Shown here: positions 34,245-43,900 of the stretch, one piece after another
How positions within the stretch are numbered: the stretch's first letter is position 1
How the letters are laid out: the number at the start of each line of letters is the position of its first letter
DNA from: an uncultured Prevotellaceae bacterium
GTDB taxonomy: Bacteria > Bacteroidota > Bacteroidia > Bacteroidales > Muribaculaceae
Reading direction: 5' to 3'
NCBI GenBank assembly: GCA_937898675.1
Contig: CALEJB010000034.1
Coordinates: 29,377-93,376, forward strand
Length of the DNA stretch: 64,000 nucleotides
The notes under the pieces: generated by a model
The model's database searches: none
Told to the model about the DNA's origin: nothing
The model's input: the letters and a program-made list of their open reading frames with translations, nothing else
Made by a program: the position numbers and the translations under genes

Positions 34245-35660
34245 TTATTTTACTTGGTTCGTCTGTTGATTGACCGGAATCGACGTGGCCAACTCCTCTC
34301 TATCGATATAAAGGATGTTGCGGGTGCCAAAGATGATGTTGAGCACAGCGTTCACATCGGCGATATTCACTTCGCCGTCCTCGTTGACGTCGGCGCGCTT
34401 CATCGTGTCGGCATCGACACGGCCGCCCATGATAATGTTCAGGATGGCGTTGACATCGGCGATGTTCACCTCGCCATCGAGATTAACGTCACCCTTGAGC
34501 CAAGTGCTGCCAAAGAGGAATTCCTTCCACTGCTCGGCGGCTGCATAGCTGTCTCGGGCCGACGCGGGCACATAAAGCAGCACAGCGCCCTGATTCACGC
34601 CGTCCCACACATTCTCACCCAAGGCGGGAACATTGGCGGCATTGCTCTTGAGTTCGGCCAGGCCAGTCATGCCTGCCATGGAACGAGAGCCCAGCCATGT
34701 GATTGTCGTGGGCAGTTCCACAACCGAGAGCGTCGAAACATTATACATGGCATAGTCGCCCACAGCGGACATGCCCCCCATCTGGGGAGACGTCGCCAAG
34801 GCGGTACCTGCCAGGGTATAGTCGTTGAGAGAGCCAAGTTTGCTGCCCAATGTTACATTCTCAAGCCGAGTGGCGTATAGAAACGCTCCGTCGCCCAGTT
34901 GGGACAAGGTGGCGGGCAACTTGACCGATGTGGCCTGCGAGCCTGCCATGGCCCACGCGTCAACGGCGGTGAGGCCCTTGCTGGCGGTGAGGTCCAACTC
35001 ACCCACGCCCGAACCGGCGAGCGCACGTTCTCCAATGGCCTGCAGCGATGTGCCGAGGTCGATTGCCGTCAATGCGGGGCAATCCATCAATGCCCCCTCG
35101 CCGATGCTGGCCAGACGGCTGCCCGATGCCGCCGTGAGCGATTTCAGGCTCGTGCAGCGCATGAATGCGCCTGCACCCACCTGCTCGACACTGGCGGGCA
35201 GCATGACGTCTGTGAGCGACGTACAGCCCGCAAAGGCATATTCGCCGATACTGGTTACCGATGCGGGCAGCGTGATGGCACTGATGCTTGTACAGCCGGC
35301 AAACGCGGCGTCACCAATTACCTTCAAACCCGAAGGCAAGGCAATGCTGGCAAGAGTCTTCTTGCCAGCAAAAGCACCCGCGGGCAATTCCCCGGCAGCA
35401 AAAGCGCGTTGTCCGTAGCGCAGGCTCACCGATCCCGGCACCACTTCCACCCCGCTGAGGTCCACCGTGGTGAGGCAGTCCAGGTTGTCGGCAATAAAAT
35501 AGAAGTCATAGGCATCCATGGTGCCCGTGACAGTGAGACTGGCAATACCCGTGTCGGTAATCCGGGACGACAGACCGCCGGCGGTGTTCTCAATGGTCAC
35601 GGCTTGAAGCTGAACCGCCACGGCTGCTGCTATGAGTGATAATGTGAGTTTACTAATCAT
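34245..35660 (-). CDS. Secreted BspA-like leucine-rich repeat protein with dockerin
   Basis: 471 aa. Signal peptide (MISKLTLSLIAAAVAVQLQA), then an LRR_5 (BspA-type) array of about 23-residue units (AFAGCTSISAITLPASVTSIGE, AFAGCTSLTDVMLPASVEQ). A type I dockerin follows near the C-terminus, with two F-hand repeats (GDVNLDGEVNIADVNAIL, ADVNEDGEVNIADVNAVL). Dockerins bind cohesins in extracellular assemblies; BspA-type repeats bind proteins or host matrix. It lacks the shared C-terminal tail of its neighbour. ATG 35660 is used because the ten upstream codons are not signal-like. Confidence 0.88.
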   Translation of the reverse strand: MISKLTLSLIAAAVAVQLQAVTIENTAGGLSSRITDTGIASLTVTGTMDAYDFYFIADNLDCLTTVDLSGVEVVPGSVSLRYGQRAFAAGELPAGAFAGKKTLASIALPSGLKVIGDAAFAGCTSISAITLPASVTSIGEYAFAGCTSLTDVMLPASVEQVGAGAFMRCTSLKSLTAASGSRLASIGEGALMDCPALTAIDLGTSLQAIGERALAGSGVGELDLTASKGLTAVDAWAMAGSQATSVKLPATLSQLGDGAFLYATRLENVTLGSKLGSLNDYTLAGTALATSPQMGGMSAVGDYAMYNVSTLSVVELPTTITWLGSRSMAGMTGLAELKSNAANVPALGENVWDGVNQGAVLLYVPASARDSYAAAEQWKEFLFGSTWLKGDVNLDGEVNIADVNAILNIIMGGRVDADTMKRADVNEDGEVNIADVNAVLNIIFGTRNILYIDREELATSIPVNQQTNQVK

Positions 35661-35742
35661 CGCAAATCTTTTGTGTTGTGAAAAAAACATTCGCGGTCGT
35701 TCTGCTGTACAAGCTGGCAGCCTGTATATTTGCCGGCCGACG

Positions 35743-37812
35743 TTATTTCACCACCTTGGCCGTGCTGACAGAGCCGTCGTTGTAGGTGGTCACCACGATG
35801 TTGATACCCTCAAACGGCTCGCTGCTCTGCTGGCCGGCCACATTGATGTAGCGCACCGCGGCAACACTCTTGCCCGTGCTGATTTCATCAATGCCTGTGG
35901 TGCTGACCACGGCCTGCGCATCGGCTGCGGCAAACAACTGGTGACGGCGTGTCACGAGTTGCAGGTTGGTAAATTCGACATCGGCAACAGCGGCGCCAAA
36001 ATCGTCACTGGCGGTAACCGTCAGCTGCATGATGTTACCCGTGGCTATGCCATAGGTGTGCAGGTTCATCGACATGCCGATGATGGTATAGACATTCTCG
36101 TCCAACTTATTCTGCCGCGAGAAGTAACTGTGCCCGTTGCCGCGGTCAATGCCCGAAACAGCTTTGAGGGTGACGCCCTGCGGCAAGATGAGTTCGCCCT
36201 GGAAGCCCACATAGTCGTTCTCGGTGTTGACAAGCGCCACGTCGATGGTGCGCGTCTCGCCGGGACGCAGGCTGATGGACTGGAGGGTCATCACATCGAT
36301 GGTGGCGTTGCGGTGCAATACGAGATGGTGCAGGTCGTCAAGCGACATGATGGAGCTGCCGTTGAGCATCAAGTCGATGAGCGCCGAGATGTCCGAGGGA
36401 CTGATTTCGCCATCCTGGTCAACGTCGCTGTTAGGCAAGTTGATATCGCCGGTGCCGTTGAGCAGGTAGTCGATGAGCGCCGAGATGTCCGAGGGCGACA
36501 GCGAACCGTCGCCGTCCACATCGCCAATCAGCACGTCGCTGCCGCCAAAGAAGAAGTACATCCACTGGTCGGCGGCCTGATACAGCGCCTTGCTGTCGGC
36601 GGCAGTGACAAGGAGCACACTCTCCTGGTCCACGCCGGCCCACACGTCCACGCCGAGTGCGGCGGGCTCCAAAGCGTCGGCCTTGAGGGTCACCATGCCC
36701 GTCATGCCGGCCATGGCGCTGTCGCCCAGATAAGCCACAGTCTCGGGCAGGCGCATGGTATCGACACACTGGCTGTTGTCGTAGAACGCATAGTCGCCCA
36801 CATAGGTCACGCCGTTGCGCAGCACGTTGCCCACGGCAAGCAGGGTGTCGCTGGCAAAGGTGTAGGCATTGACGCGCTCCAGAGCGCGGCGGGTGCGGCT
36901 GCCAATGCGGTTGGGGCCGCCCGCGTTGCCCACGCCAGGCAGAGTGACGCTGGCAAGTTCATAGTCATGGGCAAAGGCGCCCTCGCCCAGCTGTGTCATG
37001 CCATTGGGCAGGGTTGCGCTGACGAGAGGGGTCTGGGAAAACGCCCAGTCACCAACGGTGCCGATGGGCGCCGACTGGATGTCGACGGTCTGCAGGCCCG
37101 AGTTGATGAAAGCTTCATTGCCGATGTGGGTGAGCACGCTGCCCTCGTCAATGGTGATGCTGTGCAGTGCCGTGCAGCCGTTGAACACGCCCTCGAGCAC
37201 ATGGGTCACGCCCTGTCCCAAATTAACATCCGCCAAACGGGTGTCGCCCAAGAAGGCGAAATTGCCGATGATGGCATTGTCAAGCGTGGCGCTGACAAGC
37301 GACTCGCAGCGCGAGAACACGCCCTTGCCCATGTCCAGCACAGTGGCGGGGACACTGACGCTCGTCAAACCGCTGCCCGCAAAGGCGTAGTCGCCAATGC
37401 GGGTCACCGATGCGGGAATGGTGACGCTGGTCAGCTGGCGGCAACCGGCAAACGCGGCATAGCCAATCGCTGTCAGCGAGTTGGGCAGCACCACGCTTGT
37501 GAGCTTCTTGCCAAAGAAGGCCGTGCGGGGAATTTCGTTGATGCCATAGTCGGCAATGGTCGAGTAAAGTGCCGTGCCGTGGTAGGCCACGATGCTGGCT
37601 TGACTCAAGTCCAGTTGGGTGAGTTCATCCATTTGGTTGGAAATAAACAGGAAGTCACGCGCATCCATCGAACCGGTGACGGTCAACGCGGTAGCTTCGA
37701 TGTCATCGCCCACTGCGGCAGCCAGGGTACCAGGAGTGATGTCCACCGTGATAGCCGTCGCCGTCAGTGCCGTGACCGCTGCAGCAAGCAGCATGAAAAT
37801 GTGTTTACGCAT
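35743..37812 (-). CDS. Secreted LRR protein with dockerin, cohesin-like domain and C-terminal tail
   Basis: 689 aa. Signal peptide (MRKHIFMLLAAAVTALTATA), BspA-type LRR array to about residue 410, and a type I dockerin at about 425-485 (GDVDGDGSLSPSDISALIDY, SDVDQDGEISPSDISALIDL). A cohesin-like beta-sandwich follows at about 493-637 (SLRPGETRTIDVALVN, FQGELILPQGVTLKAV). The shared tail ends it (RYINVAGQQSSEPFEGIN ... AKVVK). Dockerin and cohesin-like modules in one chain would allow chain-like or self assembly (inference). It lies 82 nt upstream of the other LRR gene, in the same direction, with its own promoter at 37857-37889. Confidence 0.86.
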   Translation of the reverse strand: MRKHIFMLLAAAVTALTATAITVDITPGTLAAAVGDDIEATALTVTGSMDARDFLFISNQMDELTQLDLSQASIVAYHGTALYSTIADYGINEIPRTAFFGKKLTSVVLPNSLTAIGYAAFAGCRQLTSVTIPASVTRIGDYAFAGSGLTSVSVPATVLDMGKGVFSRCESLVSATLDNAIIGNFAFLGDTRLADVNLGQGVTHVLEGVFNGCTALHSITIDEGSVLTHIGNEAFINSGLQTVDIQSAPIGTVGDWAFSQTPLVSATLPNGMTQLGEGAFAHDYELASVTLPGVGNAGGPNRIGSRTRRALERVNAYTFASDTLLAVGNVLRNGVTYVGDYAFYDNSQCVDTMRLPETVAYLGDSAMAGMTGMVTLKADALEPAALGVDVWAGVDQESVLLVTAADSKALYQAADQWMYFFFGGSDVLIGDVDGDGSLSPSDISALIDYLLNGTGDINLPNSDVDQDGEISPSDISALIDLMLNGSSIMSLDDLHHLVLHRNATIDVMTLQSISLRPGETRTIDVALVNTENDYVGFQGELILPQGVTLKAVSGIDRGNGHSYFSRQNKLDENVYTIIGMSMNLHTYGIATGNIMQLTVTASDDFGAAVADVEFTNLQLVTRRHQLFAAADAQAVVSTTGIDEISTGKSVAAVRYINVAGQQSSEPFEGINIVVTTYNDGSVSTAKVVK

Positions 37813-37856
37813 AGTCGTAGTATCTTATTGTTGTTTTGTTTTTAGTCTTTAACTTG

Positions 37857-37889
37857 CAAATATACACATATTTTATTAAACGCTTGCAA
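37857..37889 (-). promoter_or_regulatory. Promoter of the LRR-dockerin genes
   Basis: Minus-strand TTG (37887-37889), 22 nt, TATATTTG (37857-37864), leader about 40 nt. Confidence 0.65.
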
Positions 37890-37901
37890 TTTTAACAAAA
37901 A

Positions 37902-37936
37902 AAAGTCAAGCGGCCCAGTTTGGGTCGCTTGACTTT
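37902..37936 (-). terminator. Strong terminator of the 2389-aa protein gene
   Basis: AAAGTCAAGCGGCCCA pairs with TGGGTCGCTTGACTTT (one G-U pair) around a GTT loop, followed on the minus strand by a T-run. Confidence 0.9.
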
Positions 37937-37977
37937 CAGTTATAGGGAATCTCGTTTTTTACCGATTCTCAGGCAGC

Positions 37978-40900
37978 TTAACGCATCACCTTGACAGTGG
38001 ATGAAGTGCCGTCGGTGTAACGGGTGACAACGATGTTGACGCCCTCAATCGGCTGCTCGCTCTCCATGCCCATGATGTTGTAGTAGCGCACGCTGCTCAC
38101 GGTCTTGACGCCGGTGAGGTCGGTCACGCCAGTGGGATCGAGGTGCACGGCGGGGATATCCAGAGGATAAACCTTGAAATCAGCGTCATTGTCGCTGTCC
38201 TTGACCGCTGCACGGCGGGGACCATAATTGGCGCTCGTGCGGTTCACGGCAACGTGGAAGGCGTAATTTCCGCCAATTGCAAGCGCGAAATCGCCAGAGA
38301 CATCGGGACGGCCATAGCTGTTGTCAGTGGTGTTGAGCTTGTTGTAAAGCCAACCGTCGTTGACGGATACCCAGAACGAGCCGCTCAGGTCATAGAAGTT
38401 CTGGCCATCGGCGCATTCATAGACATCAAACTTGTCATAGCCGTTGTCGGTGCCGGCATATACTGCCCACACGTGGGCAATCTCCTGAATCTTGGGATTC
38501 ATGAAGAACATGGGTCGGCCGGACTGAGGCGAGGCGGCACCTGCTACGGCGCCCTCGTTGGTGCCCACGTTCAGGTTGTCGGCCACAAAGTTAACCGTGG
38601 TGTACTGGTTGTACCAGTAATCGGTGCCCGTGTTGGACTCAAAGGGGTCGCTGGTGTAACCGGGATAGCCGGTTGCGGTCTCGCCAACGACAGCCGTGGG
38701 AGCCTCGCCCAGCGCGATGCGGAAGTTCATGTCATCCACATACTCACCCTTGACGGTGGTACTCTGAATCCTCATGCCTACATAATCCTCAGGACTGATG
38801 TCGGTGCTCAGGCCGCCAAAGTCGAGGATTACCCAGTTGCTCTGGTCCCACTCGCGGGTCTGGCCCATGGCAATGTCCTGATCGGCAAGGGCGCACATGT
38901 AGTCGGTCTGGTCGGCGCGGGCAAAGGTCTTGTCAATCGAGAGGTTGCCCTGGTCCTTGGCCCACAGGTAACGGTGGGTGCCGTCGTTCACGGCCCAAGC
39001 GCCAATCAGCTGGTCGCTGATGGTGTACTGCTTGCCCATCTCGCCGCTTGCCTCGACATAGGCCAGCGGGGTAGCCTCGATGCCGTACAGGAAGACATCC
39101 TCGTTGAGGGCGCCGTCGGTGTAGGTCGAGAAGATGTGGCCGTTGTTGAAGTAGCGCAGGTAACGGGTAACACCGTTGTAGCTGTAGCTGATGGTGGCGA
39201 TGTAGCTCTTATCAACATTGTTGTTCGATGCACCAATGCTGACGCTGGCCACGTCGGCGCCGTTATCGTCATGCGCAGCCTCGGTCACGAGGTTGGCGCG
39301 GTCGTTGGTCTCGACGCACAAGTAACCGGCCTGGTCGCCGTTGAGCGTCTTGAAGTAGTAACGGCCGCCAACTGCTGCCTCGAGGGTGAACTGTGCCAGC
39401 TCGTCGTTGCCATAGACAACGTCCTTGCCGGTGTTGTCCTTGAACATAACGCCCACCGAGCCGCGGTTGTTGGCGTTCTGCTGAGTGCTCAAGCCCATCT
39501 GGTGGGCCTTGTTTACAATCACATATACATTGCCCACAACGGGAGCGGTCTTGCACAGGGTGTACTCAACACCGTTCTTCTTGACGAAGGTGTAGGTCTC
39601 GCTCACGGGGTTGCTCCAGATGGTCTCCTCACCAACCACGATGTAGCTGATGGCGGTGACCGTCGTGGTCTCGTCGATGGTCAGGTTGTCGATGCCGTCG
39701 GTGACGGTGTAAACCTCATCGCTGGTGCGGGGGTCCTCGCCGTTGGTGGTGTAGATGGTCACGGTGCCGGCGGCGCTGGTGGAGTTGGTGGCAACCGAAA
39801 CGCTCACGCTCGTGCCGTCGTTGACCTCAATCACGCAACTCTCGGGAGAGATGACGGGATCGGCGATGTTGGTGAAGGTGTAGGTGGCCGAAACGGTTAC
39901 CGAACGCACGTAGTCGTTGTAGTCGGTCTCGGCCGTGTCATTCTTCTTGGCGGGAACCTCGGCATAGGCCTGCAGCGTGGTTGTCGAGCTGATGTCGAAC
40001 GGGCCGTTGTACACTGCCCAGTCCTCCATGTCATCGGTCTTGTAGTAGATCACCACGCCCTCGGCAGCCCACTCGGGCTGAGTGGCGGTGAGGTTGATGG
40101 TCTGCGTGCTGGTGAATTCACCGCCTGCGGGAACAACGGGCTTGTAAATCCACAGGAAGTCAATCGGGCAGATTTCGAAGGGCAAGTCGTAAGGCTTGTA
40201 GTAATCTACCACGCCATAGACGTCGAAGGTGGCGCCGGCATTCTGCTTTGCCGTAAAGAATTCCTGGTCGTAGTCGCCCAAACAGTTGATGGCTTCATTA
40301 TGGTTCTGGTAGGAGCATGTACCCGCACTCCAACGGTAGAACTTGTCATAATAGGTGTCAACGCCAGAGGGGTCATTGATGTAACCGGTGTGCTTGGGGT
40401 CAGAGGTGCTGTAATCATGAACGTCGCTCATGGTGGTGTAGCGCACGTGCACATAGTTGCCCCACAGGTTGGCGCCGTCGGTGGTGCCGCCGGCAATCTC
40501 AGCACAGGTGGCGGTGTTGGGGATAACCTCACTCCAGCCCAATGCCTGGCTGGGCCAGCTGGTGATGCTGTGGCTCGAAGTGCCCAGCTGGTTGTGGAAG
40601 TTGTTGTCCCAAATATTGACCTCACCCTCAATTTGGCTGCCGTCAATCCAATCACCCATCTGATAAATGGTCTTGTTGCCGGTGTCGCGCTTGCCAAAGT
40701 AAACGCAAGCATAGTCGCTGTTGTCGCGAACGTAGCAGTACTCGGCAAACTCGCCGTTGTTGGTATAGGTCGAGTGGTAAACCACCTGAACGGGATTCAT
40801 GAAGCGAACCTTGACGCCAGTGGTCGTGAGGTCGTTGAACTCCTTGCAGCTCTTGACGTAGGTCACGCCGCTCACGCCTTCAAACTCGCTCTCGTCCTTA

Positions 40901-43900
40901 ATGATGTACCAGCCTTCGCTGATGGTGCTCGGGGTGCTACCCACATAGGCAACAGCCTTCACATAATAGCTGTGGCCAACGGTCATGGGCACGGGAGCGT
41001 TGTAGAAGGTGGAATTGTTGCCCGGGTCGCTGACGCTGCCCGCAGCGGGTGCCGTGGCGCCTGTTACCTCGGTAATCTCGTAGTAGATGTCGGCATTGTT
41101 GGTCGTGCAGCCAATTTCGAGCGTCTGGTCACCGTAGTAGGTGTTGTTTACCAGCGGCGAGAAGAAGGGTGCATTCACATTGACGAGTTGCTCGACATAT
41201 TTGTAGGTCGCGGTAGCGACATCGCTGGTCAGGCCGTTAATCACGGCGATGGCCTTGATGACCACTTGGTCGCCGACCTCGTTAAGGCTAACGGGGATGG
41301 CGGTGCCGTCATACTGCGCGCTGGACGCGGTGGGAGTGCTGCCATCGGTGGTGTAATAGATGGTGCAGCCCTCGGGCTCGGCGCTAAGCGATACGCTGAT
41401 TTGAGTGGCGGTGGTCACGTTGCGTGAACCGGGATTGATGCTTACGGCGGGCTTGCCCCAGGTGTAGGTGGCAGTTACCACCTCGCTGGCGTTGCCGATG
41501 CTGTCGATGGCGATGGCCTTGACGGTGGTGGTGCCGCCAGCGGTGTAGGTGGCGGTGAACTCGCCGGTGTACTCAGTGCCGTCTTCGGCAGTAGGCTCGC
41601 TGCCGTCGGTGGTGTAATATACCGTAGTGCCCTCGGGAACATCGATGCTCACCGTCTGGCTCTCATAATATGTGCCCGTGGCGGGAGTGATCTCCGGCTC
41701 CTCAACATCAATAATGGGAGTGCAGATATACTCAATCGTGATGGACTTGAGGTAAGCACGCTTGAGTGCCGCAATCTTAAATCCCGTGATGTCACGGCCA
41801 TCTAAGTCAAACTCATAATCAGCAAGACTCTCGGTCAATGATTGAGAATTTGGTGTTTGTGTTCCTTGTTCAGAATACGCTGTGAGTTTGAGCGCAGCAG
41901 CATCACCACCATACTTCTTGGCATTCAGCGTAATCTTGGTTGCTCGCCAACCATCGGCCTGCTCAGCCAAATTGAAAGTGATGTTACCATTGACACTGCT
42001 TGACGAGAATTTCAGGCCAGTAAGGCCCTTATAAACCTTACTAATATCTGTAATAGATGAGATATAACCAGCGCCCGATACATAATAATCCTTTATACTG
42101 TTATCTGTAATATCTGTCCCTGCATCCGAGTCATTGTTTTTAAACTCGATGACGGCTTCACATTTCACACTGGGAGCGGCAATGGTGAAGGAGTAGGAGA
42201 CCATCGTGCTCTGGGTGCCCTCGCTGTTGACAGCATAGGCAGTAACGGTTTGGGCCTCGTCGATGGTCATCTCGTATGGACTGGTCACCGCGGTGCCGTT
42301 CACAAACAGCGTGCAGCCCTCGGGAGCGGTGATGGTGACCACGGTGCCTGCCTCGACTGCGCCGCCTTCAACCGTGAAGGTGGGAGCAGCGGGGGCGGGA
42401 AGGGCCTCGCGGGTGTAGGTAGCCGTGTCGGTCACAGTAGCGCCGCCCTTGGTAGCACGGGCATAGACCGTCACGCTTTCGTCAATGTCAACATCGGGAG
42501 TGGTAAAGCCGTCAGTATAGGTCACCCAAGTAGTATTGTCAAAGCTGTATTCTACAGTAGCGTCGCTTGGGGTGGCGGTAATGGTGCCGCTCACGGTGCT
42601 GGCGCCGCTAAAGGTTTGGGTAGCGGGACTGATGGTCACCGAGAAGGTGCCCCAAGTGTATTCAACACTGACAACATCGCTCTCGTTGCCGTTGCCGTCG
42701 ATGGCGATGGCCTTGACGGTGGTGGTACCGCCAGCGGTGTAGGTGGCGGTGAACTCGCCGGTGTACTCAGTGCCGTCTTCGGCAGTAGGCTCGCTGCCGT
42801 CGGTGGTGTAATATACCGTAGTGCCCTCGGGAACATCGATGCTCACCGTCTGGCTCTCATAATATGTGCCCGTGGCGGGAGTAATCTCCGGCTCCTCTAC
42901 GTCAACAACGGGAGTGCCTGCCCTGTGATAGATATAAACGCGCTTTTGGGTTGCACCGCTGTAGCATGAAAAAAGATGGCTGCCTGAGTTATATTGCAAT
43001 ACATTGTGAGTATTGTCGCCCTGGAATATCACCGAAGCGACGTTATCACTTATCGAGATGGCCGCCTTGGCATTGTCATCTTTGGTGGTTTTGGTTTTTA
43101 TGTGGTTTGCATTGCTGCTGGCGGCATAAAGATAACCATTGCCAACATTAAAGTACCAGCCATCGGAATTGCCCTCAAGCGTGATAATCTGGACGTCGGA
43201 CGATGGATTGGTGATTTTCAAATCGTTTGAAATCGTAACAGAAGTTTCGCCGCGATTGTTGGTGGTCTGATTGGTTGACAACGCAACAGCAGAACCTGCC
43301 GCGCCACTGTTTGCAATAATTATCTCGTCACCTGCCGCCAGTTGGCTGGCATCAGTAACCAGCGTGAAATCAGTGCTCGGGGTGGGAGTACTCTCAATCG
43401 TGTAGGTGGCCGTGGCGACTTCACTGTCGGTCATGCCGCTCTTGACGGCGATGGCCTTGATGGTCGTGGTCTCACTTACAGGGATAGCAGCGCTATATAC
43501 ATTGCTGCTTGTCGTGGGGGTCGTGCCATCGGTGGTGTAGTAGATGGTGGCACCGCTGGTGGCACACGAGATGGTTACATTCTGCGCTGCGCTATAGGTT
43601 CCGCCTGCAGGCGAGAACGCAGGAGTCGCTACAGTATCGGGAACGATGTTAATCGTATAGACTGCCGTGGCAACTTCACTGTTGGTCATGCCGCTCTTGA
43701 CGGCGATGGCCTTGATGGTCGTGGTCTCGCTTACAGGAATAGCGGTGCTATAAACATCGCTGCTTGTCGTGGGGTCGTTGCCATCGGTGGTGTAGTAGAT
43801 GGTGGCACCCTCAGTAGCGCACGAGATAGTTACATTCTGCGCCGCGCTATAGGTTCCGCCTGCAGGCGAGAACGCAGGAGTCGCTACAGTATCGGGCGTA

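Noticed and set aside
38143..41427. A 1094-codon plus-strand open frame opposite the giant protein gene
   Set aside because: It is the mirror of the minus-strand coding sequence: Val/Gly/Ala-rich, with no signal or domain. The minus frame has a signal peptide, known repeats, terminator and promoter.
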